A stretch of DNA of 64,000 nucleotides from Lentisphaeria bacterium. GTDB lineage: Bacteria > Verrucomicrobiota > Lentisphaeria > Victivallales > UBA1829. Below, piece after piece: positions 26,187 to 35,253 of the stretch. Position numbers and translations under genes: made by a program. Each line of letters starts with the position of its first letter. Position 1 is the stretch's first letter. The notes beneath the pieces were generated by a model, which was given only the letters and a program-made list of their open reading frames with translations, did not search any database and was not told where the DNA came from. The stretch covers positions 1 through 64,000 of the forward strand of contig DPDG01000024.1 in the NCBI GenBank assembly GCA_003526375.1, written 5' to 3'.

Positions 26187-27419
26187 TCAGCATTTCGAGA
26201 TCACGAGACTTGCATTGGAACCGCCGAACCCGAAACTGTTGCTCAGCGCATGTTTGATTTCAACGTTTCTTCTGGTTTCCCGGACAAGATCCGCCCATGC
26301 GAAAGAGTCGTCGGGATCGTCCAGATTCGCGGACTTGCTGATGAAAGAGTGTTCCAGCATCAAAGTCGTGAAGATCGCTTCGACCGCACCTGCCGCGCCG
26401 ATCATGTGCCCGGTCATGGATTTTGTGCTGTTGATTGCGACTTCGTGGTCGTTTCCGAAAACTTTTTTGATGCCTTCGAGCTCGATGGGGTCTCCCACCG
26501 GCGTGGAAGTTCCGTGTGTATTGACATAGGCTACATCGGTGCTTTTGAGCCCCGCGGATTCCAGCGCGCGGGACATGACTTCCGCCGTCGATTCCGCGTT
26601 CGGTACAACCATATCCACCGCGTTGCTGTTGGAGTAATAACCGGAAATGATCGCTTTCGGCGCCGCTCCGCGTTTCGCCGCGTGCTCCTCGCTTTCGAGA
26701 ACAAGCATCCCCGCGCCTTCGGCAAGCACGAAACCGTCACGTGTTTTATCGAACGGACGGCTTGCCTTTTCCGGCGTTTCGTTGAAACTGTGGGAGAGGG
26801 CGCGCATTGTGTTGAATCCGAGCGCCTGACCCCAGCTCAGTTCTTCGGAGCCGCCGACGATCACCATTTCATATTCGCCGGATTTGATGAGCCGCGCACC
26901 GGCGATGATCGCCAGTGCGCTTCCCGTACAGGCGGCGCTGATGTTGTAGCTTTCCCCTGTGATTCCGTAAAGGAGCGAGATATTGGCGACTGCGGAGGAC
27001 GGCATGATTTTAGGTACCGAGAAAGGAGAGACGCTGCGGAGACGGTGCGTCGTGTCGAATGCCTTCATATTTTTGTAGACCGTCATGTAGGAACTTCCGG
27101 CGCATCCGTTGATGAGCGCGATTCTGCGGTTTGGAAGGTCTTCGGGAGTGAACCCGGCTTCGACCAGTGCTTCATAAACCGCGGCTGCCGCCATACGGGA
27201 ATTCGGAGACATGAAACGCAGATTTTTCACATTGAACATCGGACACTGCACCTCGTTGTCGGAAACTCCGGCAACCTGGCTTTCCAGTCCCATCTCGCGC
27301 CATTCGGGCATGAATACGGTTCCGGTTTTTCCGTCCATCAGACTCTGCACGTTTTGCGCCAGTCCATTACCGAGCGGAGTTACGAGTCCGCGTCCCGTTA
27401 CGACAACTCTCTTGGTCAT
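26187..27419 (-). CDS. fabB: Beta-ketoacyl-ACP synthase, FabB-like (KAS I)
   Basis: A 410-residue condensing enzyme of fatty-acid synthesis. The active-site Cys is C164 in NISAACTGSALA; the two catalytic histidines are in YVNTHGTSTPVGDPIE and NSTKSMTGHMIGAAG. It ends ALSNSFGFGGSNASLVI. Internal segments such as GGSEELSWGQ and FNETPEKASRPFDKTRDGFV are closer to E. coli FabB than to FabF, so I prefer KAS I, although automatic annotation may say KAS II. I start at ATG 27419 (MTKRVVVTGRGLV), with GGAAAGGA upstream; an in-frame TTG at 27443 is less likely. Confidence 0.88.
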   Translation of the reverse strand: MTKRVVVTGRGLVTPLGNGLAQNVQSLMDGKTGTVFMPEWREMGLESQVAGVSDNEVQCPMFNVKNLRFMSPNSRMAAAAVYEALVEAGFTPEDLPNRRIALINGCAGSSYMTVYKNMKAFDTTHRLRSVSPFSVPKIMPSSAVANISLLYGITGESYNISAACTGSALAIIAGARLIKSGEYEMVIVGGSEELSWGQALGFNTMRALSHSFNETPEKASRPFDKTRDGFVLAEGAGMLVLESEEHAAKRGAAPKAIISGYYSNSNAVDMVVPNAESTAEVMSRALESAGLKSTDVAYVNTHGTSTPVGDPIELEGIKKVFGNDHEVAINSTKSMTGHMIGAAGAVEAIFTTLMLEHSFISKSANLDDPDDSFAWADLVRETRRNVEIKHALSNSFGFGGSNASLVISKC

Positions 27420-27629
27420 AGTATGCAAATCCTTTCCGGGCAATATTTCCTATATTTTATCACGGCAATATAACCTTTTACCCTGTCGATTTCAACGCGG
27501 CAACCATCTTCCGGATGCTTTTTTTGCCGTTTTTTAACGTTTCGGATGCGACAGGCGGAGCATAACCGGAGAGAGAAAGAGACCGGGAAGTGAAAAGATG
27601 CCGGATTCCGCAAAACTTGTTTCCCTGTC

Positions 27630-27658
27630 TTGAAAAAATTTCTTTCCTGTATTATACT
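27630..27658 (+). promoter_or_regulatory. Predicted sigma70 promoter of the MGMT-like gene
   Basis: TTGAAA at 27630-27635, 17-bp spacer, TATACT at 27653-27658. It lies 22 bp before the start codon and is nearly identical to the promoter at 48960-48987. Confidence 0.6.
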
Positions 27659-27680
27659 TTTGTAAACCGGGAGTTCTGGA

Positions 27681-27989
27681 ATGGTGACGGAGGAGTTTCA
27701 AAATCTGATTTATTCTCTTGTGAGGGCGATTCCCCGCGGGCGTGTCGCCACGTATGGGCAGCTCGCGCTTCTTGCCGGATATCCGGAACGTTCGCGGATG
27801 GTCGGCAGGGCTTTGCGCGATGTCCCGCGGAATTTGAAGGTGCCCTGCCACAGGGTGGTCAACGCCGCAGGACGCTGTGCGCCGGGATGGGCGGAACAGG
27901 CGATTCTGCTCCGCAGGGAACATGTCGTTTTCCGTCCGAACGGGAATGTGGATCTTGACCAATGCCTCTGGGATTGTTTTGAAGAATGA
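27681..27989 (+). CDS. Short MGMT-family (Ogt-type) DNA-binding-domain protein
   Basis: A 102-residue protein that is only the C-terminal winged-helix and active-site domain of O6-alkylguanine-DNA alkyltransferases: IPRGRVATYGQLALLAGYP, then RMVGRALRD and PCHRVVNAAGR. Unlike alkyltransferase-like (ATL/YbaZ) proteins, where Trp or another residue replaces the cysteine, this one keeps the acceptor Cys in PCHRVV. It lacks the N-terminal domain of full Ogt. It may repair alkylated guanine or flag lesions for excision repair. It is a single-gene unit with its own promoter. Confidence 0.87.
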   Translation: MVTEEFQNLIYSLVRAIPRGRVATYGQLALLAGYPERSRMVGRALRDVPRNLKVPCHRVVNAAGRCAPGWAEQAILLRREHVVFRPNGNVDLDQCLWDCFEE

Positions 27990-28010
27990 CTTTTTCCATT
28001 TTCTTTCGAT

Positions 28011-28039
28011 TTGCAAACAGGATGTGCCCGTGCTAAATT
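28011..28039 (+). promoter_or_regulatory. Predicted sigma70 promoter of trpB
   Basis: TTGCAA at 28011-28016, 17-bp spacer, TAAATT at 28034-28039, about 44 bp before the trpB start. No leader peptide rich in Trp and no attenuator hairpin are seen. Confidence 0.45.
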
Positions 28040-28082
28040 ATCGGGTCATATTTTATTTTGAAATCGCAGAGAGGAAAGTAAA

Positions 28083-29309
28083 ATGGATTACAGAAGTTAT
28101 TTCAAGCAGTATCCCGACAAAAACGGGCGCTACGGCGAATATGGCGGAGCGATTCTTCCGCCGGAACTCGTCCCCGTGTTCAAAGAGATTACGGAGGCTT
28201 ATAACGCAATCTGCCATTCCGCGCAGTTCATCAACGAACTCCGCCGCATCCGGAAGGAATTTCAGGGGCGTCCGACTCCTGTTTATCATTGCGACCGGCT
28301 TTCACGCAAGCTGAAGACGGGGTGCCAGATTTATCTCAAGCGCGAGGATTTGAATCATACCGGCGCTCATAAGCTCAATCACTGCATGGGGGAGGGACTT
28401 CTTGCAAAATTCATGGGCAAGAAGAAACTGATCGCCGAGACCGGTGCCGGGCAGCATGGCGTGGCACTTGCGACGGCCGCCGCGTATTTCGGCTTGAAGT
28501 GTGATATTTACATGGGCGAGGTCGATATCGCGAAACAGGCGCCGAACGTGACGCGCATGAAGATCCTCGGCGCAAATGTCGTCCCTGTGACTCACGGGCT
28601 TAAGACCCTGAAAGAGGCGGTCGATGCCGCTTTCGATGCTTATCTGAAAGAATACAAAGAGGCGATTTACTGCATCGGCTCCGCGCTCGGTCCGCACCCG
28701 TTCCCGCAGATGGTGCGGGATTTCCAGATGTGCGTCGGGCTTGAAGCGCGCGAGCAGTTCCTGGAAATGACGGGAATCTTCCCGGATGTCGTCTGCGCCT
28801 GTGTCGGCGGCGGCAGCAATGCCGCGGGAATGTTCTCCGCGTTTCTCAACGATCCCGTTGAAATCTGTGGTGTCGAGCCGCTCGGCAGAGGTCCGAAAAC
28901 AGGGGATCATGCCGCTTCCATGGCATTCGGCAAGCGCGGCGTTCTCCACGGCTTTGACAGCATTCTGCTCCAGGAAAAGGACGGATCGCCGTCTCCGGTC
29001 TATTCGATTGCCAGCGGTCTGGATTACCCCGGCGTCGGTCCTGAACATGCTTTCTGGCGTGACCTCGGCAGAGTCAATTATGTTACGGCGACCGACGAGG
29101 AGGCGATTGACGCGTTCTTCAAATTGTCCCGCTATGAAGGAATCATTCCCGCGCTGGAAAGTTCCCATGCGATTGCATATGCGATGAAGCGCGCACGGGA
29201 AATGAACAGCGGCGCGATTCTGGTCAACTGCAGCGGCCGCGGTGACAAAGACGTGGATTATGTTGTCGAGCACTACGGTTACGGCGAACAGTTCATGTTC
29301 AAAGATTGA
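28083..29309 (+). CDS. trpB: Tryptophan synthase beta chain
   Basis: A 408-residue PLP enzyme that joins indole and serine to make tryptophan. The PLP lysine is K97 in NHTGAHKLNH, the phosphate-binding loop is CVGGGSNAAG, and AETGAGQHGVALATAAAYFG and GVGPEHAFW are standard. Length and the ETGAGQHG segment fit the TrpB1 class, which normally partners TrpA. There is no trpA or other trp gene nearby; the gene has its own promoter and terminator. AGAGAGGAAAG precedes the ATG. Confidence 0.96.
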   Translation: MDYRSYFKQYPDKNGRYGEYGGAILPPELVPVFKEITEAYNAICHSAQFINELRRIRKEFQGRPTPVYHCDRLSRKLKTGCQIYLKREDLNHTGAHKLNHCMGEGLLAKFMGKKKLIAETGAGQHGVALATAAAYFGLKCDIYMGEVDIAKQAPNVTRMKILGANVVPVTHGLKTLKEAVDAAFDAYLKEYKEAIYCIGSALGPHPFPQMVRDFQMCVGLEAREQFLEMTGIFPDVVCACVGGGSNAAGMFSAFLNDPVEICGVEPLGRGPKTGDHAASMAFGKRGVLHGFDSILLQEKDGSPSPVYSIASGLDYPGVGPEHAFWRDLGRVNYVTATDEEAIDAFFKLSRYEGIIPALESSHAIAYAMKRAREMNSGAILVNCSGRGDKDVDYVVEHYGYGEQFMFKD

Positions 29310-29331
29310 CCATTGTTACCCTGAGTTTCAG

Positions 29332-29375
29332 ATCCGGCAGAATGTTCCGCACGGATATTCCTGCCGGATTTTTTG
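29332..29375 (+). terminator. Intrinsic terminator after trpB
   Basis: Stem ATCCGGCAG (29332-29340) with CTGCCGGAT (29361-29369), 20-nt loop, followed by a run of six T. Confidence 0.8.
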
Positions 29376-29458
29376 TTTATTGCCCTGCATCATGAAAAAA
29401 TCCATTTTATAGTGTTTTCCGGCTTTGGTAAGAATATACAACAGGGAGTTGAACACGG

Positions 29459-29992
29459 ATGAAAACATGTTTTTTCTTTCTCGGCTTTTCCTTCTTTTTG
29501 TTGTGGAACCTTTCTGCGACGGAAGAAAAGTTTTTCCGTGTCGAACTACATGAAAAGTTTTTTTCTGCGGAGTATTCTCCGGAATTTTTTGAACGGTATG
29601 TCGCTTTGCTGGGAAAAGACTTCAGGCTTGTTGAAAGACCGCCTCGCAATCTGTGCTTGAGACGCAATTTTTATCTTTGCAGTCGCAGAGGAATGGTGAG
29701 TCCAGGCTGGGAGAGCGGGAGTGTTACAGGGGGTGATTTCACGGTTGGAAAACATAATGTGAAATTGCCGTGTTCTGTTGTTGCAGACGTGAAGACTGTT
29801 CCTTTTGCCGACGGGATTGCATGGGTTCTGTTTGAAGTCAGAATCACGGGTCCGGTCAGAGTGACGTATCAATATGGCGTGGCTGTCAGGCAGGTGATCA
29901 GGGATGGGAGGTATACTTTGGGAATTACTGGAGAAGTTCGTGGATTTCCTGCGTCCTGCCTGCTGATTTCTGCCGGTAAAGGTGAAGAATGA
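29459..29992 (+). CDS. Small exported protein of unknown function
   Basis: A 177-residue protein I do not recognise. The first 20 residues are a signal peptide (MKTCFFFLGFSFFLLWNLSA). The rest is predicted soluble and beta-rich, for example RVTYQYGVAVRQVIRDGRYT, with basic and aromatic residues and no known motif. GGGAG lies about 11 bp before ATG 29459. It stands alone between the trpB terminator and cysS. The ORF keeps an open frame with normal composition, so a real gene is likely but not certain. Confidence 0.55.
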   Translation: MKTCFFFLGFSFFLLWNLSATEEKFFRVELHEKFFSAEYSPEFFERYVALLGKDFRLVERPPRNLCLRRNFYLCSRRGMVSPGWESGSVTGGDFTVGKHNVKLPCSVVADVKTVPFADGIAWVLFEVRITGPVRVTYQYGVAVRQVIRDGRYTLGITGEVRGFPASCLLISAGKGEE

Positions 29993-30104
29993 AAGTTTTC
30001 CGGAACAGTACCGGAAGAAATAACAAGATTGATTTAACCCGTATTCATCTTTGTTTGGTTTCATTGCTTACGGTTAGTTCATCAAAAAACGGCAAAAGGA
30101 GCCG

Positions 30105-30284
30105 ATGGCAAAAATTAAGTTTTCATCTTGTCTTTCGGCTTTTATGAAAAATCAGCGTTCCGCGTTGTGTGTTTTTTTTGCCATTTTCTCTTCTTCTTTT
30201 TCCACTTTTTCGGCTTTCCATTGGAAAAAATGGACTTCTGCATGTAAATTAGCTGTGATGAAACATAACAGAAAGGATTTTTGA
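30105..30284 (+). CDS. Possible small membrane or leader ORF directly upstream of cysS
   Basis: A 59-codon frame from ATG 30105 with AAAAGGAG just upstream (short 3-bp spacing). Its TGA ends at 30284 and the cysS ATG begins at 30285. The product has a hydrophobic stretch, ALCVFFAIFSSSFSTFSAF, and three Cys. It could be a translational leader for cysS or a chance frame in AT-rich spacer. Confidence 0.25.
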   Translation: MAKIKFSSCLSAFMKNQRSALCVFFAIFSSSFSTFSAFHWKKWTSACKLAVMKHNRKDF

Positions 30285-31697
30285 ATGCGTTTCTATAATA
30301 CTCTGGGACGTAATATGCAGGATTTTCAGCCGATCGAAGAAAAGGTCGCGAAGATGTACACCTGCGGCCCGACAGTCTATAATTATGCTCATATCGGAAA
30401 TTTCCGCGCTTATTTGTTCGAGGACCTGCTCCGCCGTTCTCTGGAGTATCATGGATACAAAGTCACGCAGGTCATGAACCTGACGGATGTTGACGACAAG
30501 ACGATCCGTGATTCCCGGGCTGCCGGACTGAAACTTCAGGATTTTACCCGCAAGTATAAAGATGCGTTTTTTGAAGATCTCAAGACGCTCCGCATTGAGC
30601 CCGCCGAGCATTATCCCGAGGCGACGACGCATATTCCTGAAATGATTGAAATGATCCGGATTCTCTTTGAGAAAGGATTTGCCTACAAGTCCGAGGACGG
30701 TTCCGTCTATTTTTCCATCGCCAAATTCAAGGATTATGGAAAACTGGCGAAAATCGATATGGAGCAGCAGCGTTCCGGCGTCCGCATCAACAATGACGAG
30801 TATGACAAGGATTCCGTTGCCGATTTCGCGCTCTGGAAAGCATGGAGCGAGAGCGACGGCGATGTCAAGTGGGACAGCCCGTGGGGACCGGGGCGTCCCG
30901 GCTGGCACCTCGAATGCAGCGCCATGAGCATGAAATATCTCGGCAGGACATTCGACATTCATACGGGGGGCATCGACAACATGTTCCCGCATCACGAGGA
31001 CGAGATTGCACAGAGCGAAGCCGCAAACTCCTGCAAATTCGTGAACTACTGGCTTCATTGCGAACATCTGACGATCGATAAGAAGAAAATGTCGAAATCT
31101 CTCGGCAATTTCTATACGCTGCGCGACCTGCTGAACAAAGGATATTCCGGAAAAGAGGTCCGCTGGGCGCTTATCGGAACCCATTACCGTTCCAAACTGA
31201 ACTTCAATCTCGGTCTCTGCGATCAGGCTCGCTCGACCTTGAAGAAATTTGCCGATTTCTTCGGTCGCCTGAAAGCACTGCCGCAGGGAACGGCGGGAAA
31301 AGAGGAGGCTCTCAGGCTTGCCGCCGATGCCGACAGAAAATTTGCGGATGCGATCGGAGACGATCTGAACATTGCCGAAGCGCTGTCCGCCGTTTTTACA
31401 CTGGAACGTGCAGTGAATACGGCACTTGCTTCCAATTCTCTCCAGTCCGAAGCCGGCGGGGTGATCCTGGAACAATTCCGCCGTTTTGACAGAGTGCTTG
31501 CCGTTTTCGATGTGGACGCCGCCGCCTCGGAAGAAGCGGAAGATGTCCCTGCCGGGATCATGGCTCTTGCGCAGAAGCGGATCGAAGCAAGAAAGGCAAA
31601 GGATTTCAAGACGGCTGATGAGATTCGCGATTCCCTGAAAGCGCAGGGGTGGGTCATCATCGATACGCCGCAGGGAATGAAAGTCAAAAAGGCTTGA
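30285..31697 (+). CDS. cysS: Cysteinyl-tRNA synthetase
   Basis: A 470-residue class I aminoacyl-tRNA synthetase. The HIGH-type motif is HIGNF (36-40) in CGPTVYNYAHIGNF, the KMSKS motif is KKMSKSLGNF (near 268). The substrate-cysteine zinc ligands are C27, the Cys in HLECSAM, and His and Glu in FPHHEDEIAQSE. The C-terminal anticodon-binding region has the usual RIEARKAKDFKTADEIRD. All key residues are present. It is essential for translation and acts in the cytosol. GAAAGGA precedes the start. No Cys T-box or riboswitch could be recognised upstream. Confidence 0.97.
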   Translation: MRFYNTLGRNMQDFQPIEEKVAKMYTCGPTVYNYAHIGNFRAYLFEDLLRRSLEYHGYKVTQVMNLTDVDDKTIRDSRAAGLKLQDFTRKYKDAFFEDLKTLRIEPAEHYPEATTHIPEMIEMIRILFEKGFAYKSEDGSVYFSIAKFKDYGKLAKIDMEQQRSGVRINNDEYDKDSVADFALWKAWSESDGDVKWDSPWGPGRPGWHLECSAMSMKYLGRTFDIHTGGIDNMFPHHEDEIAQSEAANSCKFVNYWLHCEHLTIDKKKMSKSLGNFYTLRDLLNKGYSGKEVRWALIGTHYRSKLNFNLGLCDQARSTLKKFADFFGRLKALPQGTAGKEEALRLAADADRKFADAIGDDLNIAEALSAVFTLERAVNTALASNSLQSEAGGVILEQFRRFDRVLAVFDVDAAASEEAEDVPAGIMALAQKRIEARKAKDFKTADEIRDSLKAQGWVIIDTPQGMKVKKA

Positions 31698-31827
31698 CGG
31701 GAGGCGCCGGGTAAAAAATAGTGCAATATTTTCTACCATGGATGTTTATCGCAGGTTGAATAATGCGCCATGCGATATACATTATAAGGTTTTGTGGTAG
31801 TTTGACAATAAAAAATAAGGGTTGGTC

Positions 31828-33471
31828 ATGGTTATAAGAAAAATGAATACGGTGCTGGTGAAGCACAACAAGATTCTCTTTGGTGCATTTTCCATCATTA
31901 TCATTATCTCTTTCGTCTGGTTTTTCACTCCCGGCATTGACGGTTCGCTGCTTTTCGGAAACAGGATGTCTCCGAATTCGGTAGTCGGAAAAGTCTTCGG
32001 CAAAAAGGTGAAGCTGAAAGACTATCAGAAAGCTGTGGACAACAAGAGCCTCCTGCTTTCCCTTTACAATCCCGCCGCTCCCGCTGAGCTCAGAGATTAC
32101 GTGATCGCCAATATCTTCACCGATATCGCTCTTGAGGCGGCGGCTGAAAATGCCGGAATCACGGTTCCCGATGAGGACGTGATTGCCGAAATCAAGCGGA
32201 TTCCCGTGTTCAACTCCGAAAAAGGTTTCGATCACGAGCGTTATGAAGCTTTCATCAAGAGCTACGTCGAGCCGTCCGGGTTGACCACGGCTGATTTTGA
32301 AGAATCCATCCGCAAGTTCATCGCGACCAGAAAACTGCTTCAGGGCGCATCTCTCAATGTTATCGTGGTTCCCGATGAGCTGGATCAGTTCATGAATCAT
32401 CGTCTGGAAAAGATCAAGGCTTCCGCGATCCGTTTCCCGTTTGCGTCCTACAAGCCCGGCAAGATATCGGAACAGGAGCTGGAGGATTTTTACAAGAAGA
32501 ATACTCAGTTGTTCATGACTGCGCCTCAGTTGATGACGGAAGTCGTGAGATTCGACTACAAGAATTACATGAAAGATGTAAAGGTCACGGACAAGCAGGT
32601 TGAGGATTATTACAAAGCGTCCGAAGACAAATTCAAGAAAGACGGCAAAGTGCAGCCGCTGGCGGCTGTCAAGGCGCAGATCGTCGGCGAACTCAAACTG
32701 GAGGAGGCGAAGAGCAAGGCGATGGATGCCGCCCGCGAATTTCGCAATGAGCTTTATAATGCCGCGTCCGAAGTTTCCACCGGCGCCGGGCAGATTGAAG
32801 TCTTCAATACGATTGCCGGAAAACATGGTTTCCAGTTGGTCAAGCCGGTGTCCTGGTTGACTGCGTCTTCGGAACTGATCGACAAGATCGGCAGAGAACC
32901 TGCTCTTGTTGCCGCGCTGTTCCATACAACGGAACGTTATCCGATTACGAAGAGTGTTGCCGGGAAACGTGCCGCCTATGTTGCGGTTGCCGTAAAGAGA
33001 CAGCCTTCCGTTCCGGCTCCGTTTGCCGAGGTAAAGGCGAAAGTCGAGGAGATGCTTGCCCTTCAGAGAGCAAGAGCTGCGGCAAAAGAGGCGGCTTCCA
33101 ACTTTGCCGCAAAGCTTGCCGCAAGCAAGAATCCGCAGGCGGAACTTGCCGCGGCAGCAAAGAATCCGGGAATTCAGATCAAGCCGATCAAGGAATTTTC
33201 CCGCCAGACTGTCAACCCTGCCGATTATGAAGCCCGCTATGCTTTGATGGCAACGGACAACATTACGCCCGTCGTGCCGATGGCGGATGGAATGATGATG
33301 ATTCTGATTGAAAAACGGACCCCGCCGACTGCGGCGGAAAAGCAGGCTCTCAAGGATACTCTCACTTCTGAATTTCAGGCTGAAAAGAGAGCGTTGGCGG
33401 AGACCGCATTTCTTGACTGGGTGCGCGCCAATACGGAAAGTTACCTTTCCAACGAGCCGCAACAGCAATAA
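31828..33471 (+). CDS. Membrane-anchored SurA_N/PpiD-like periplasmic chaperone
   Basis: A 547-residue protein with one N-terminal membrane anchor (ILFGAFSIIIIISFVWFF, residues about 15-32) and a long periplasmic part. Residues 45-200 match the SurA N-terminal (SurA_N_3) chaperone fold (VVGKVFGKKVKLKDYQKAV). The rest is helical with an EAA- and K-rich stretch typical of PpiD. I see no clear parvulin isomerase signature, so it may be chaperone only. ATG 31828 is preferred to TTG 31822 (AAGG upstream). A strong terminator follows. It likely helps fold exported proteins at the inner-membrane exit. Confidence 0.8.
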   Translation: MVIRKMNTVLVKHNKILFGAFSIIIIISFVWFFTPGIDGSLLFGNRMSPNSVVGKVFGKKVKLKDYQKAVDNKSLLLSLYNPAAPAELRDYVIANIFTDIALEAAAENAGITVPDEDVIAEIKRIPVFNSEKGFDHERYEAFIKSYVEPSGLTTADFEESIRKFIATRKLLQGASLNVIVVPDELDQFMNHRLEKIKASAIRFPFASYKPGKISEQELEDFYKKNTQLFMTAPQLMTEVVRFDYKNYMKDVKVTDKQVEDYYKASEDKFKKDGKVQPLAAVKAQIVGELKLEEAKSKAMDAAREFRNELYNAASEVSTGAGQIEVFNTIAGKHGFQLVKPVSWLTASSELIDKIGREPALVAALFHTTERYPITKSVAGKRAAYVAVAVKRQPSVPAPFAEVKAKVEEMLALQRARAAAKEAASNFAAKLAASKNPQAELAAAAKNPGIQIKPIKEFSRQTVNPADYEARYALMATDNITPVVPMADGMMMILIEKRTPPTAAEKQALKDTLTSEFQAEKRALAETAFLDWVRANTESYLSNEPQQQ

Positions 33472-33492
33472 TTGTTTTTCTGTTTGAAACTT

Positions 33493-33529
33493 AAAGCCTT
33501 CCGGGAAGAAAATTCCGGAAGGCTTTTTT
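33493..33529 (+). terminator. Intrinsic terminator after the PpiD-like gene
   Basis: Stem AAAGCCTTCCGG (33493-33504) with CCGGAAGGCTTT (33515-33526), 10-nt loop, T run to 33529. Confidence 0.9.
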
Positions 33530-33601
33530 CTTGCATCTCAGATGTCCGGCATGTGGCTTTGCGGTCTGTGCCTGTCTGATACTTGCTTCGAGGAGGGATG
33601 C

Positions 33602-33641
33602 CTTTGAGACGAAAGAGTGCTCTTGAATCAAGGGCTTTGCC
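33602..33641. repeat. Diverged intergenic repeat, copy A
   Basis: CTTTGAGACG followed by CTTGAATCAAGGGCTTTGC. The same two blocks, about 10 bp further apart, occur at 38294-38342 in another intergenic region. Neither copy overlaps a gene I accept. Confidence 0.55.
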
Positions 33642-33680
33642 GTTGCTGCCATGGCTTCCCGCTGCCGGCGGCGGGGGAGT

Positions 33681-35228
33681 TTATTCCTCGGCTTTCCTTC
33701 GATACCATTCGGGCGTAATGCCGTAACTGTTGATCTTGTAATGAATGACGCGCGGAGAAAGATCCAGATCACGGGCGGCGGCGGACATGTTGCCGTTATT
33801 CTTTTTCAACGCCTCTACAATCAGCTCCCGCTCGAATGATTCCACCATTGTGTTGAACGACGCTTTTCCTTCCGGCAGTATTTCATAACCCGCATCTTTA
33901 CCGGTCTGAAGCGATGGCGGCAGATTGTAGCTGTGAATGCAGTCGTCGGCGGAAGTCAGGACGGCGCGTTCTATGCAGTTCTCCAGTTCGCGGACGTTTC
34001 CCGGCCAGTGGTATGCCATCAGCATGTTGACTGCGGGAGTGGAAAGCCGTTTGACATTTTTCCCATAGCGGAGATTGTGTTTGCTGATGAAGTGTTCCGC
34101 CAGCAGAACGATGTCGCTTCTGCGTTTGGAAAGGTCCGGCAGAAGAATCGGGAAAATGTTCAGACGATAATAAAGGTCCTCGCGGAATTTTCCCTCCGCC
34201 ATCAGTTGTTCAAGGTTCCGGCTGGTCGCGGCAAGGAGACGCACATCGGCTTTGATTTCTTCATTGCTTCCGATTCGTGAAAACGTGCGTTCCTGAATGA
34301 ATCGCAGAAGCTTGACCTGCACCGGCAGGCTGAGATCTCCGATTTCGTCCAGAAACAGAGTGCCTCCATCCGCCGCCTCCGCGCGCCCGATCCTGCGGCT
34401 GACTGCCCCTGTGAAAGCCCCTTTTTCGTGGCCGAACAGTTCGCTTTCGACCAGATTTTCCGGGAGAGCAGCGCAGTTCAGAGTGACGAACGGTTTGTCC
34501 GCGCGCGGGCTGAGCTGGCGGATTGCCTTTGCAACCAGTTCCTTGCCGGTTCCTGAACTGCCGCGGATCAGTACCGTCGCATTGCTGGGGGCGACTTGCC
34601 GGATCAGCGCATAGATGTTCTGCATTGCGCGGCAGTTCCCGATCAGTTCGCCGGGATTGCCGCCCTCGGTCAATGCCTCGCGCAGACGTTTGTTCTCCGC
34701 AAGAAGGCTTTCGCGCTCCTCCCATTCCTGATGGTAGACCGCAACCGCGTCCGCCATCAGGTTGCCTACGATTTCCAGCAGTTTCAGATCCTCGTCCAGT
34801 TGAACTCCCGGTACAACCTTGCGGTCGATTCCGAGCGTCGCGATTACTTTTTCGTCCTGAATGACCGGAACGCACAGGAACGCAACCGGATTGCTGTCGA
34901 GCTGATGGCGTCCGGTCCGGCTCAGGAAGCGTTTGTCTCTGGAGATATCCGGCACCAGGCAGGGAATTCCCGTTGCGGCAACATGCCCCGTGATGCCTTC
35001 CCCGAGTTTGTATCTGCCGCGTTTCTTCTCGTTTTCATCAAGCCCCTGCGAAGCTTCTATGATGAAGATATCTCCCTGGCGCAGGGTGAAAGTGCCGCGC
35101 ACCATTCCCATTTTCCTGTTCAGGATATCAAGCACTTTTCCCAGCAGAGCGCCGACATTGCGTTCATGGACGACAGCGGAACTGATTTCCTGCAGAACTG
35201 CGATTTCCGTCTTCAATTGATCCGGCAT
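33681..35228 (-). CDS. Sigma-54-dependent activator with GAF domain (NifA-like architecture)
   Basis: A 515-residue enhancer-binding transcription activator. Residues 5-165 form a GAF sensory domain (LGEGITGHVAATGIPCLVPD). A central AAA+ domain (about 190-425) has Walker A GSSGTGKE, the sigma-54-contact loop GAFTGA, Walker B GGTLFLDEIGD, and YHWPGNVRELENCIERAVL. The C-terminal Fis-type helix-turn-helix is NNGNMSAAARDLDLSPRVIH. The order GAF-AAA-Fis matches NifA, but nothing nif-related is near, so the target genes are unknown. I start at ATG 35228 (MPDQLKTEIAVLQEISSAV); the longer frame adds an unlikely Cys- and Ser-rich stretch. GGGAAA precedes this start. Confidence 0.92.
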   Translation of the reverse strand: MPDQLKTEIAVLQEISSAVVHERNVGALLGKVLDILNRKMGMVRGTFTLRQGDIFIIEASQGLDENEKKRGRYKLGEGITGHVAATGIPCLVPDISRDKRFLSRTGRHQLDSNPVAFLCVPVIQDEKVIATLGIDRKVVPGVQLDEDLKLLEIVGNLMADAVAVYHQEWEERESLLAENKRLREALTEGGNPGELIGNCRAMQNIYALIRQVAPSNATVLIRGSSGTGKELVAKAIRQLSPRADKPFVTLNCAALPENLVESELFGHEKGAFTGAVSRRIGRAEAADGGTLFLDEIGDLSLPVQVKLLRFIQERTFSRIGSNEEIKADVRLLAATSRNLEQLMAEGKFREDLYYRLNIFPILLPDLSKRRSDIVLLAEHFISKHNLRYGKNVKRLSTPAVNMLMAYHWPGNVRELENCIERAVLTSADDCIHSYNLPPSLQTGKDAGYEILPEGKASFNTMVESFERELIVEALKKNNGNMSAAARDLDLSPRVIHYKINSYGITPEWYRRKAEE

Positions 35229-35253
35229 AATGTTTCCCGATTGGCAACAGGCG

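Noticed and set aside
26124..27473. A 449-codon plus-strand frame across lipA and fabB
   Set aside because: It is antisense to two genes with all catalytic motifs intact, and its product has low-complexity Arg/His/Phe-rich composition typical of a shadow frame.
31684..33468. A 594-codon minus-strand frame across the PpiD-like gene
   Set aside because: Antisense to a well-supported gene with promoter-distal terminator; no start signal and no domain.
33491..33772. A 93-codon minus-strand frame in the spacer after the PpiD-like gene
   Set aside because: It overlaps the terminator and the start of the sigma-54 gene's 3' end, lacks a ribosome site and coincides with the diverged repeat.
33681..35228. 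Naming the sigma-54 activator nifA
   Set aside because: Architecture matches, but no nitrogen-fixation gene is present and GAF-AAA-Fis regulators control many pathways.
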